DNA of 64,000 nucleotides from CAXKXX01 sp964059975 (lineage in GTDB: Bacteria > Pseudomonadota > Gammaproteobacteria > Enterobacterales > Enterobacteriaceae): positions 62,001 to 126,000 of the forward strand of contig CAXKXX010000004.1 of the NCBI GenBank assembly GCA_964059975.1, read 5' to 3'. The notes beneath the pieces are model-generated. The model was not told the origin of the DNA and did no database searches. It saw nothing but the letters and a program-made list of their open reading frames with translations. Numbering within the stretch: position 1 is the first letter of the stretch; the number at the start of each line of letters is the position of its first letter. This document shows, piece after piece, positions 9,401 through 18,261 of this stretch. A program made the position numbers and the translations under genes.

Positions 9401-10609
9401 ATGATTATTAAACCTAAAATTCGTGGTTTTATTTGTACCACCGCCCATCCTTTAGGATGTGAAGCGAACGTCCGTGAACAAATTAATTACGTGAAATCAT
9501 ACGGAGAGCTGAAAAATGGTCCCAAAAATGTATTAATAATTGGCGCATCCACAGGATACGGGTTAGCCTCTCGTATTAATGCTGCATTCGGTAGTAATGC
9601 CGCCACCATTGGAATATTTCTTGAAAAGCCAGGCAAGGAAGGTAAAAGTGGCTCTGCTGGCTGGTATAACTCTGCCGGATTTGATAAGTTTGCGAAAGAA
9701 GAGGGCCTGTATGCAAAAAGTATCAACGGTGATGCATTTTCGAATGAGTGCCGTCAGAGAACAATTGATCTAATTAAAGAAGAACGATTAAGCATTGATT
9801 TGGTAATTTACTCACTTGCTGCTCCGACTCGAAAAATTCCAGAAACCGGGATTGTAGCGCGTTCTGCAATCAAAACTATCGGAAAAGCTTATAAATCCAT
9901 AGCCCTGGATATCAATAAAAAGGTATTGCTAGAAACAGTCGTTGAATCAGCTAGCGAGCAAGAAATTTCGGATACCATCAAGGTAATGGGTGGGCAAGAT
10001 TGGCAGCTCTGGATAGATGCACTAGATAGAAGCAATCTCTTAGCGGAAAACGCTCAGTCCGTAGCTTATTCTTATATCGGAAGCGATTTGACATGGCCCA
10101 TTTATTGGCATGGAACTTTAGGTAAAGCAAAAGAAGACTTAGAGCGTTCAGCACAAATTATTGATCAAAAACTAAAAGATAAAGGCGGCTCCGCACATGT
10201 TGCAATTCTAAAGTCGGTCGTTACTCAGGCCTCCTCTGCGATCCCAATTATGCCGTTATATATTTCTATTATCTTTAAAATCATGAAGGAACAGGGTATT
10301 CATGAAGGCTGTATTGAGCAAATATGCCGCCTATTCTACACGAAGCTATATGCTGGATCTGAACTAGAAACTGACAATAAGCGTCGCATTCGCCTGGATG
10401 ATTGGGAACTCAGTGAGAGCGTACAAAATAGCTGCCGTGAAATATGGGCGCAGATTAAAGATAACAACATCAATGAACTCGCTGATTATAATAGTTACAG
10501 GACAGACTTTCTCCGATTATTTGGATTCGGACTTATGAATATTGATTATAGCGCCGAAATAAATAGTGAAGTCAGCTTTGACGTGATTGATTTAGTCAAC
10601 ATAAATTAA
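9401..10609 (+). CDS. fabV: Trans-2-enoyl-ACP/CoA reductase, FabV type
   Basis: 402 residues, the usual FabV length of about 400. It catalyses the NADH-dependent last reduction of each type II fatty-acid elongation cycle, and is an alternative to FabI. The N-terminal KPKIRGFICTTAHPLGC is characteristic. The Rossmann glycine motif is at residues 46-54 (IIGASTGYG), and the catalytic Y-x8-K is Tyr235...Lys244, the same numbers reported for Yersinia FabV. The start follows alignment; the region before ATG (CAAAAAAATATT) has no Shine-Dalgarno. The gene is isolated in a gap-rich area. A terminator follows at 10695. Confidence 0.95.
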   Translation: MIIKPKIRGFICTTAHPLGCEANVREQINYVKSYGELKNGPKNVLIIGASTGYGLASRINAAFGSNAATIGIFLEKPGKEGKSGSAGWYNSAGFDKFAKEEGLYAKSINGDAFSNECRQRTIDLIKEERLSIDLVIYSLAAPTRKIPETGIVARSAIKTIGKAYKSIALDINKKVLLETVVESASEQEISDTIKVMGGQDWQLWIDALDRSNLLAENAQSVAYSYIGSDLTWPIYWHGTLGKAKEDLERSAQIIDQKLKDKGGSAHVAILKSVVTQASSAIPIMPLYISIIFKIMKEQGIHEGCIEQICRLFYTKLYAGSELETDNKRRIRLDDWELSESVQNSCREIWAQIKDNNINELADYNSYRTDFLRLFGFGLMNIDYSAEINSEVSFDVIDLVNIN

Positions 10610-10694
10610 TTAACAGTAAATATCTCAGGTGGCTGCTATATAAACCTTTATCGATCTATATCATGCCAAAAGCACCACACATATTCACATTAGA

Positions 10695-10740
10695 AGTGCG
10701 TTAATCTCAAAAATATAAGATTAGACGCACTACTCTTTTT
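10695..10740 (+). terminator. Intrinsic terminator of fabV
   Basis: AGTGCGTTAATCT (10695-10707) pairs with AGATTAGACGCACT (10718-10731) with a single-base bulge, followed by ACTCTTTTT. Stem plus T-run, 86 bp after the fabV stop on the same strand. Confidence 0.75.
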
Positions 10741-12799
10741 CATTTAACGAAGAAGTACTAATAGTACACTAAAATTTGATCATATAGATCCATTTATTAA
10801 TAGCTAAGAGTGCGAACTTCTTTCGTTTAATACTTGAACATTTTATGAAAACTAAAATGCTGCTTAACTAAAAAAGTTGCAGGAAAATTATTTCTGACCC
10901 CAAGATCATTCTAATTGATAGAAATCCCATAGAATAGCGGTCATTTCTAGTACTCTCACTACATAAAAAGGCATTTTTTATTTTTTAAAAAAATACTGTC
11001 GAATACAGGCTATGCAACGAAAAGACGATATTTGTGTCAAGCAGCACCTAAGAGACACTGATGTTATTCATTAGAATCCATAGGAAAAGTGATAAACTTA
11101 TTGTTATTTCATCTATTCAAATATTTAACTAATTAAGTCTAGTGCGGTAGCATGAGATCAGACCCCTTCTTCGTATGTACCATAGAAGAACTCGACACTT
11201 CCAGCAGAAACTATTCAAAGCTTATCTAAAAATTGAGATAATGATCAGTTACTAGATATATAACATAAATGATTAACAGCTCACTAAAATAGGGGCGGAA
11301 AATCATACCATTCTAACTACGGCCACATCAAGCAGATCTTACTTCTAGAACAAGATTGGTGCGTGATTAACAATATACTTTAATTGCCTCTATTCTTATC
11401 GACTCTATTAAAATACTTTTTATATTTAATTTGATACTTATTATTTAATTCATTAATTAAAATTAACACAAATTCAGTGTGTATGTCAGCGCTTATCGGA
11501 ATAGAAACAGTAGTTGTTTTAAATAAAAATATTTAACCTCTGTTTTTATTTAAAATAATTAAAAATGTGCGAGATATAGCTTATAGAGCTAATTCGTAGG
11601 TCGATTTTTTGTAACTACTTAACGGTACTTTGTTTAAAAATACTTTATAGAAAAGTCAAAAGTACTTAATATATTATTGATACTTAAGCTCTTACTTGAC
11701 TTTTAATTTATAAATAAATTTATATTATATGTGAGCTATTTTATATATGTTTGTGGTATTTGACCGCTCATTAAGTTTTAAACATATGCATGACTAGTGT
11801 AGCACATCTTAACTTTTATTCTTAGTTTTAACTAGTAGTTAAGATGTTATTTAATAGAAATAGATATGTATAATAGAAAAACTTTTTATATAAAATCTTC
11901 TTTAACATAAAGAAGATATTTAGTAAGGAAATAATAACTTTTTAGCTTTTACAGACCTACTAAATACTTACATATATATAAATAAAATTTATATACGTAT
12001 AAAGAAGTTTATATAAATTTAATAATATTAAATTGTTAAGATAATATTAAATTGTTAAGTGTCTAACAGGATAAAAGAGTTAAATGAGAGCATTATAAGT
12101 TCGATGTTTTCATATTTTTGTAGTATGAGATTTAATTTAAGCGCACTTTAGTATATGAGTGATCGCACATCATATCTCGAAATTTTCGAAAAACTTTTCA
12201 TGAATGCAATAGGGCATGATATATTTATACTAGTCGAACATTCTTCCTATATCAACTAGAAAATACATTCTGATAAGAATCTAACTAACAAAAGATTTGT
12301 TCGATGCATCATATTTTAATGATCTAATTCAGTATACCTGTATTACCAAGATGCCTTAAAAAATGAACCCCCCCCCGAGTCTCATATCTTACAGATAAAA
12401 GTTATTAGTTTATAACTAGAACAATAGATTTTATTAATTAGGAATATTACCTATATTTTTGGAGAAAAAATAAATTAAATCCCATTTTTAAAACTCTACT
12501 CTCCTCAAAAGTCAAATAGTTTCATTGATCTAATCTTTAGTCATAGTAGATGTAATAATTAAGATAGTGCTAATCAGTATTTTATTACTTCAGATCGGAT
12601 CTGAACCGAGTAATATACGACATTACTAGATATTATAGTATTATCGAGGATAATGGGTGTAAGTAATAGAATTACTATCTATCAGAAGCTATGCGTCTCT
12701 ATGTATAACGGGCGCATTGACTACTCTAATCCGGAGTGCTTCAAAAAACGGTTTTTCGCTTCTGGAGCCCATAATAAATTTTTGAAAAACTAGATTTAT
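10741..12799. other. 2-kb gene-free, very AT-rich stretch before recA
   Basis: No supportable ORF. Contains a 10-bp hairpin with a 3-nt loop at 11895-11917, a perfect 19-bp two-copy tandem repeat at 12022-12059, a run of nine C at 12368-12376, and an imperfect hairpin around 12734-12770 (AAAAACGGTTTTT core) shortly before the recA promoter. Confidence 0.7.
12022..12059. repeat. 19-bp tandem duplication (two copies)
   Basis: ATAATATTAAATTGTTAAG at 12022-12040 is repeated without change at 12041-12059. It lies in non-coding DNA. Confidence 0.9.
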
Positions 12800-12823
12800 T
12801 ACTGTATAGCTATACAGCATAAT
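12796..12823 (+). promoter_or_regulatory. recA promoter with LexA (SOS) box
   Basis: TACTGTATAGCTATACAGCA at 12800-12819 fits the LexA operator CTGT-N8-ACAG. It overlaps a promoter laid out as in E. coli recA: -35 TTATTA at 12796-12801, 16-bp spacer, -10 CATAAT at 12818-12823. LexA binding would block RNA polymerase. This implies that DNA-damage control of recA is, or was until recently, intact. Confidence 0.9.
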
Positions 12824-12861
12824 TAGTGGTATTTTCTATACAATGTAGAAGCAGTGACAGT

Positions 12862-12910
12862 GTAAAAATTGCTATTGACATTGCAAAAGGGGTAAAAATG
12901 GCTATTGACG
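12862..12910 (+). repeat. Duplicated recA start region (30-bp period)
   Basis: GTAAAAATTGCTATTGACA (12862-12880) and GTAAAAATGGCTATTGACG (12892-12910) are 17/19 identical and exactly 30 bp apart, in frame. The first copy is preceded by GACAGT, resembling the E. coli recA leader, but has ATT in place of ATG and a damaged Shine-Dalgarno. The second copy carries the working ATG. Confidence 0.8.
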
Positions 12911-13956
12911 TAAATAAGCAACAAGCATTAGCCGCAGCTTTGAGTCAGATTGAAAAACAGTTCGGTAAAGGCTCCATCATGCGTCTGGGTGAAGATCGCT
13001 CAATGGAAGTAGAAACTATCTCGACTGGCTCATTGTCCCTTGATATTGCATTAGGCGCTGGCGGTCTTCCTATGGGACGAATTGTCGAAATTTATGGACC
13101 AGAATCTTCCGGGAAAACTACTTTAACGCTGCAGGTTATCGCTGCAGCACAACATGCGCACAAAACTTGTGCATTTATTGACGCCGAGCATGCATTAGAT
13201 CCAGTCTATGCTAGAAAGCTAGGCGTAGATATTGACAATCTGTTATGTGCGCAGCCAGACACTGGAGAGCAAGCACTAGAAATTTGTGATGCCCTGACTC
13301 GATCAGGTGCAGTTGACGTTATCATTGTAGATTCCGTAGCGGCGCTGACGCCCAAGGCAGAAATCGAAGGTGAAATTGGTGACTCACATATCGGCTTAGC
13401 GGCACGTATGATGAGCCAGGCAATGCGTAAGTTAGCTGGAAATCTAAAGAATGCAAACACGCTTCTGATTTTTATTAACCAGATTCGCATGAAAATTGGC
13501 GTGATGTTTGGGAACCCAGAAACCACTACCGGAGGTAATGCGCTAAAATTCTACGCTTCTGTCCGTCTAGACATCCGCCGAATCGGTGCGATTAAAGAAG
13601 GAGACGAAGTCATAGGTAGCGATACCCGCGTTAAAGTTGTAAAAAATAAAATTGCTGCACCGTTCAAGCAGGCTGAGTTTCAAATTATGTACGGAGAAGG
13701 TATCAACAGCCGAAGTGAACTAATTGATTTGGGAGTAAGGCATAATATGATCGAAAAATCTGGCGCTTGGTACAGTTACAATGGTGGGAAAATCGGTCAG
13801 GGTAAAGCCAACGCCTGCAACTTTCTAAAAGAAAATCCGGCTATCTTGTCTGAGTTAGATAAGAAACTTCGTGAGCTATTATTAGGAAATAGTAACATAT
13901 TAGATTCCGGTATTAAAGGAGAGGCTACTAGTCACCCGATAAAATCTAAGGAATAG
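12898..13956 (+). CDS. recA: Recombinase RecA
   Basis: 352 residues, the E. coli RecA length after choosing ATG 12898 (MAIDVNKQQALAAALSQIE). It forms the ATP-dependent strand-exchange filament and is the LexA coprotease. Visible are the Walker A GPESSGKT at residues 67-74, EAEHALDP-like FIDAEHALDP, loop L1/L2 regions (EIGDSHIGLAARMMSQAMRK, GNPETTTGGNALKFY) and the C-terminal KIGQGKANA. The C-terminal tail after LRELL lacks the acidic cluster of E. coli RecA. The Shine-Dalgarno AAAAGGGG precedes ATG 12898 by about 5 bases. An upstream in-frame ATG at 12826 sits at the expected transcription start and is unlikely. A duplicated, inactivated start copy lies 30 bp upstream. recX is missing downstream. 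Confidence 0.98.
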   Translation: MAIDVNKQQALAAALSQIEKQFGKGSIMRLGEDRSMEVETISTGSLSLDIALGAGGLPMGRIVEIYGPESSGKTTLTLQVIAAAQHAHKTCAFIDAEHALDPVYARKLGVDIDNLLCAQPDTGEQALEICDALTRSGAVDVIIVDSVAALTPKAEIEGEIGDSHIGLAARMMSQAMRKLAGNLKNANTLLIFINQIRMKIGVMFGNPETTTGGNALKFYASVRLDIRRIGAIKEGDEVIGSDTRVKVVKNKIAAPFKQAEFQIMYGEGINSRSELIDLGVRHNMIEKSGAWYSYNGGKIGQGKANACNFLKENPAILSELDKKLRELLLGNSNILDSGIKGEATSHPIKSKE

Positions 13957-14605
13957 TTTGAATCTCCAATTTTTAGGCACTTCGATCTTATCGTTCTATA
14001 GAGCACACAGGATCACTTAAACTTAGTCATCCTCTATATAATCGGAATAATATGGTGCATGCTATGAATAAATTCCGAGAACCATCTGAATCTTAGCGAT
14101 ACCGTAAAATTCTATTTTGCCTATTTATTATGAAAAAATGCTAGAGTGGAGCTGAGATCTTATATTATATGCCTTATAATGCGCTCTTATAGCTTCTCAC
14201 GAAACTTGCTACTAACGACGATAGTGCAATTTCTTCGTGATAGCTGACTAAAAATTCTATCAGAATAGCTAGACGGATTAATAAAGCTTTATATTTATCT
14301 ACATGAGTGAGTGCCCATATTAAAAGATATATCGAGTGGTACATTTGTATTGTTGTATTTTAAATACATTAATTGATAAACATTGGTATTAGAAATAAAT
14401 GATGGACTACTTACATATTAGCAAGAAAATTAAATTTTATTTGTCTCTCAATCTCCAGTTTATTGTTAGTTATATCCAACTCATTATCATGAATGCTTTT
14501 AAGAATAGCTTCAGGAAACTGCCGCTATTTTGAATAATCACTACACACAAGATTCTACTTAATTTTAAAGAATAACTAGTTTATCTTTTCTTTAATTTAA
14601 AATTT
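13957..14605. other. Gene-free stretch in the recX slot
   Basis: E. coli and relatives have recX between recA and alaS. Here no frame of useful length is open, so recX is absent (from order; no remnant recognised by eye). No other feature seen before the inverted repeat at 14606. Confidence 0.75.
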
Positions 14606-14651
14606 TGCGAGCAAGCCTCTATCTATGAAAGTAGCACATTGCTTGCTCGCA
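14606..14651 (+). promoter_or_regulatory. 11-bp perfect inverted repeat before alaS
   Basis: TGCGAGCAAGC (14606-14616) pairs with GCTTGCTCGCA (14641-14651) over a 24-nt loop, ending 31 bp before the alaS ATG and followed by CCTCTTTATTCTAATTTTTT. It could be a terminator of the lost recX/recA transcript or an operator-like palindrome; E. coli alaS is known to be autorepressed through a palindrome at its transcription start. Confidence 0.5.
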
Positions 14652-14682
14652 CCTCTTTATTCTAATTTTTTCCGAGAAAATT

Positions 14683-17322
14683 ATGTACAAGAGTACCGCT
14701 GAAATCCGTCAAGCGTTCCTCAATTTTTTTCATAGTAAAAGTCATAAGATCATAGCCAGTCAATCTTTAGTACCTAATAATGATATGACATTGCTATTTA
14801 CCAATGCTGGCATGAATCAGTTCAAAAATATTTTCCTAGGTCTTGAAAACCACACTTATTCACGGGTGACCACCTCACAACGCTGCCTGCGTGTCGGAGG
14901 TAAACATAATGATCTTGAGAATGTAGGCTATACTGAACGGCATCACACTTTCTTTGAAATGTTAGGAAACTTTAGCTTTGGTGACTATTTTAAGCAGGAA
15001 GCGATCGCGTATGCGTGGGAGCTACTAACCGGAGCAGACTGGTTTCATATACCAAAAGAAAAACTATGGATCACCGTCTATGAGACTGACGATGAAGCTT
15101 TTGATATTTGGAAGAAAAATATTTGTGTGCCAACCGAGCGCATTATCCGAATTGGAGACAATAAAGGAGCCACTTTTTCCTCTGATAATTTTTGGCAAAT
15201 GGGCGATACAGGCCCCTGCGGTCCATGCACCGAAATCTTCTATGATCATGGTGAGCATATCTTCGGAAGCCCTCCAGGCCGAGCCGAAATAGACGGTGAT
15301 CGTTACATCGAGATCTGGAATATCGTCTTTATACAATTTAATCGTCAATCTGATGGTTCAATGCTACCATTACAGAAAACGGCGGTAGATACAGGTATGG
15401 GGCTTGAGCGCATCTCGGCAGTACTACAACATGTGAGCTCCAACTATAGAATCGATTTATTTCGTAACCTAATCGCCGCAGTTTCAGAGGTCACTGGTTC
15501 TAGCGATTTGGACAACAAGTCTATACGTGTTATTGCCGACCATATTCGGGCATCCGCCTTTTTAATTGCAGACGGCGTGATGCCATCAAATGAGAATCGG
15601 GGCTATGTACTGCGTCGCATCATTCGTCGGGCTATTCGCCATGGTAGTATATTAGGCGCTCAACATACCTTTTTTTACAAGCTAGTCGCCCCCTTAATTA
15701 AAGTGATGGGATCAACTGCTAAGGCACTAAAACGTCAACAGTCGCTAATAGAACAAATTCTGCAAACTGAAGAAGAACAGTTCGCCCGCACACTAGAGCG
15801 CGGTTTGAAACTATTAGATCACGAGTTAAGTGCGTTACAAGGCAATATTCTAGAAGGCACTGCCGCTTTTCGTTTATATGATACTTTTGGTCTTCCGATC
15901 GACCTGACCGCGGATGTTTGTCGCGAGCGGGGTCTAAAAATTGATAGAATTGGCTTTGAGAAGGCTCTGGAAGCACAACGACACCGTGCACGCGCGTTGG
16001 GAAACTTTAGAACGGATTATAGTGCTATAATGCACGTGAATGGTGGAAGTTGGTTTAGAGGCTACGATTATGAGGAGTGTCAAGCTATCGTGATCGCTCT
16101 ATTTCAAGATGGTCAATCGGTCGAAAAAATCCATTTCGGTAAGGAAGCGATAGTAGTTTTGAATGAGACGCCATTTTATGCTGAATCAGGAGGTCAGATA
16201 GGCGACAAAGGCTGGATAAAAAAAGACGGAATAGATTTTTTAGTAAACGACACTCAAAAATGTGGCCAATGTATTGGTCATACAGGTACACTTTCCCAGG
16301 GTTCGCTGAAAGTAAAAGATCGTGTTCATGCGAAGATTAATACCGAATTCCGTAATCAAATTCGTTTGAATCACTCAGCAACTCATCTGCTCCACGCTGC
16401 TCTCCGCCAAACGCTTGGCGATCATGTCATACAAAAAGGCTCGTTGATTAACGAAAAATACCTACGTTTCGATTTCTCACACTTTGAGGTGACGAAACCG
16501 GGGCAGATTCGCAGAGTAGAAGATCTAGTCAATTATCAAATACGGAGGAATCTTCTAGTGCAGACTGAAGTATTATCTCTGAAAGATGCTAAGAAGAAAG
16601 GAGCGCTAGCTTTGTTCGGTGAGAAGTATGATGATAGCGTACGCATGTTGACCATGGGTAACTTCTCCACTGAATTATGCGGCGGTACTCATGTAAATCG
16701 TACTGGCGATATTGGATTGTTTCGGATCTTAACTGAGTGCGGTACGGGGGCGGGTGTTCGGCGTGTTGAAGCAACGACAGGCGAAGCTGCTATTGCTAAG
16801 CTACATCAACAAAGCGATCTGCTCCAATCCGTTGCGAACTTGATAAAAAGCGATACTAATAACTTAGTTGATAAGCTCCATACAACGCTCGAGCACACCC
16901 GTATGTTGGAAAAAGAACTGCAAAAGTTAAAGAATCATCGGGTAGCGCAAGAAAGTCTATTCTTATCCAGACAAGCAAAAACGATTGGTGAAACTAAACT
17001 TCTAATTAGTCAGCTAGGCACTATTGAAGAAAAAATGCTAAAGATCATGGTAAATCATCTAAAAAATCAGTTGGGTTCGTCTATTATCATACTTACTACG
17101 ACAATTAGAGATAAGGCCATCCTGATTGCTGGTGTGACTCAGGATCTGACGGATCGAATAAACGCTAAGGAGTTAATAGTTAATGTCTTGGAGCAGACAG
17201 GTGGGAAGGGTGGCGGACGTTTAGATATGGCGCAACTTATAGTAACGAACAGTCATATTTTTTCCAAAGTGCTAAGTGGCCTTGAAGCATGGGTGACGTC
17301 AAGATTGCTACTATCAAAATAG
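14683..17322 (+). CDS. alaS: Alanyl-tRNA synthetase
   Basis: 879 residues (E. coli 876). Class II synthetase charging tRNA-Ala, recognised through the G3:U70 pair. Order visible: catalytic domain from residue 1 (STAEIRQAFLNFFHSKSHKI, LLFTNAGMNQFKNIFLG, WQMGDTGPCGPCTEIFYDHG), tRNA-recognition segment, editing domain with zinc ligands in HSATHLLHAALR and in LCGGTHVNRTGDIG, and the C-Ala domain with a coiled coil near residues 720-760 ending in GGKGGGRLDMAQ. The frame is full length with no missing motif. csrA follows after 222 bp, as in other gammaproteobacteria. Confidence 0.98.
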   Translation: MYKSTAEIRQAFLNFFHSKSHKIIASQSLVPNNDMTLLFTNAGMNQFKNIFLGLENHTYSRVTTSQRCLRVGGKHNDLENVGYTERHHTFFEMLGNFSFGDYFKQEAIAYAWELLTGADWFHIPKEKLWITVYETDDEAFDIWKKNICVPTERIIRIGDNKGATFSSDNFWQMGDTGPCGPCTEIFYDHGEHIFGSPPGRAEIDGDRYIEIWNIVFIQFNRQSDGSMLPLQKTAVDTGMGLERISAVLQHVSSNYRIDLFRNLIAAVSEVTGSSDLDNKSIRVIADHIRASAFLIADGVMPSNENRGYVLRRIIRRAIRHGSILGAQHTFFYKLVAPLIKVMGSTAKALKRQQSLIEQILQTEEEQFARTLERGLKLLDHELSALQGNILEGTAAFRLYDTFGLPIDLTADVCRERGLKIDRIGFEKALEAQRHRARALGNFRTDYSAIMHVNGGSWFRGYDYEECQAIVIALFQDGQSVEKIHFGKEAIVVLNETPFYAESGGQIGDKGWIKKDGIDFLVNDTQKCGQCIGHTGTLSQGSLKVKDRVHAKINTEFRNQIRLNHSATHLLHAALRQTLGDHVIQKGSLINEKYLRFDFSHFEVTKPGQIRRVEDLVNYQIRRNLLVQTEVLSLKDAKKKGALALFGEKYDDSVRMLTMGNFSTELCGGTHVNRTGDIGLFRILTECGTGAGVRRVEATTGEAAIAKLHQQSDLLQSVANLIKSDTNNLVDKLHTTLEHTRMLEKELQKLKNHRVAQESLFLSRQAKTIGETKLLISQLGTIEEKMLKIMVNHLKNQLGSSIIILTTTIRDKAILIAGVTQDLTDRINAKELIVNVLEQTGGKGGGRLDMAQLIVTNSHIFSKVLSGLEAWVTSRLLLSK

Positions 17323-17544
17323 TACGCAAAATAAAGATAATATATTTGTTGATAGTTTTGTGAAGTGCGCACTAAGTGATGAAATAATTTCGGAAAAATT
17401 TTACTTTAGATGACAGATTTCTATGTATAGTCAAAGCCAGTCAGCTTACAATTGAGTATTTTATATTTTCATGATATGAAACATTATTAATGATAGTTAT
17501 AAAAGAGACAAAGTTAAAGTTTTTAATCTCTCAAGGAGCAAAGA

Positions 17545-17730
17545 ATGTTAATTCTGACTCGTCGCGTTGGCGAGACCCTTATCATTGGTGACGAAGTTAT
17601 CGTGACAGTCCTGGGCGTAAAAGGCAACCAGGTCCGCATTGGTGTCAATGCCCCCAAAGAAGTGTCAGTACATCGTGAAGAAATATATCACCGTATTCAT
17701 AAAGAGAAATCTCTGAATAAAACTTACTAA
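17545..17730 (+). CDS. csrA: Carbon storage regulator CsrA
   Basis: 61 residues, as in E. coli. A homodimeric RNA-binding protein that controls translation and stability of many mRNAs by binding GGA motifs in leader hairpins. The N-terminal LILTRRVGETLIIGDEV and the central NQVRIGVNAPKEVSVHREEI, with the RNA-contacting Arg44, are near-identical to E. coli; only the C-terminal tail differs. A strong Shine-Dalgarno (AAGGAG) lies 6 bases before ATG. The alaS-csrA-serV-argV order is preserved. No CsrB/C-like sRNA is recognisable in the window. Confidence 0.97.
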   Translation: MLILTRRVGETLIIGDEVIVTVLGVKGNQVRIGVNAPKEVSVHREEIYHRIHKEKSLNKTY

Positions 17731-18010
17731 ACTTTCATTCAAGGAGCACCCGCATAATCGACATGCCACGGAGTCTAGATCACACATATTCTCGCATATT
17801 TTGTGCCACTTACTGAACGACTCTCTTCTATAAATATTTTACCTTAATAAAAATAATTCAAATTAGAACTACTTATTTCGAGCTCGAACTATGGCAATCT
17901 ATATGATATGAGAAAAACTATTTGACTTATAATTCGGAGACAGTAATATGTCAGCTACGTACAGCAGGTAATCTTCTCTAAAATATCAAGCATAGCTCAA
18001 AGAGCAGAAA

Positions 18011-18103
18011 GGTGAGGTGGCCGAGAGGCTTAAGGCTCTCCCCTGCTAAGGGAGTATGCGGCTATAATCTGCATCCGGGGTTCGAATCCCCGCCTCACCG
18101 CCA
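18011..18103 (+). tRNA. serV: tRNA-Ser (anticodon GCT)
   Basis: 93 nt including encoded CCA, the length of E. coli serV. The acceptor GGTGAGG pairs with CCTCACC; the anticodon loop CTGCTAA gives GCT (reads AGC/AGU). A long variable arm and GGTTCGAATCC T-arm are present. Located after csrA and 3 bp before tRNA-Arg, as in the E. coli serV-argV cluster. Confidence 0.98.
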
Positions 18104-18106
18104 TTT

Positions 18107-18183
18107 GCATCCATAGCTCAGCTGGACAGAGTACTCGGCTACGAACCGAGCGGTCGGAGGTTCGAATCCTCCTGGATGCACCA
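18107..18183 (+). tRNA. argV: tRNA-Arg (anticodon ACG)
   Basis: 77 nt with encoded CCA. GCATCCA/TGGATGC acceptor, anticodon stem-loop CTCGGCTACGAACCGAG giving ACG (modified to ICG, reading CGU/CGC/CGA). E. coli has four tandem copies here (argV, Y, Z, Q); only one is present. Confidence 0.98.
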
Positions 18184-18229
18184 AAATAAATCTCACGTCT
18201 AGCAAATCTCGCTTTCATATAAAAGCAGC

Positions 18230-18261
18230 ATCTGAGCGCTCAGATATCTGAACGCTCAGAT
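18230..18261. repeat. 32-bp near-perfect palindrome made of two 16-bp palindromes
   Basis: ATCTGAGCGCTCAGAT (18230-18245, a perfect palindrome) is followed immediately by ATCTGAACGCTCAGAT (18246-18261). The two are tandem copies with one difference, and the whole 32 bp is a palindrome apart from that site. It lies 46 bp after tRNA-Arg and could end the serV-argV transcript, though no T-run follows. Confidence 0.8.

Noticed and set aside
12368..12376. Run of nine C
   Set aside because: Non-coding and isolated; could be a slippage product or sequencing issue, with no gene whose phase variation it could control.
12826..12897. In-frame N-terminal extension of recA from ATG 12826
   Set aside because: ATG 12826 lies 2-3 bases after the -10 box, at or before the likely transcription start, has no Shine-Dalgarno, and the extension does not align with any RecA.
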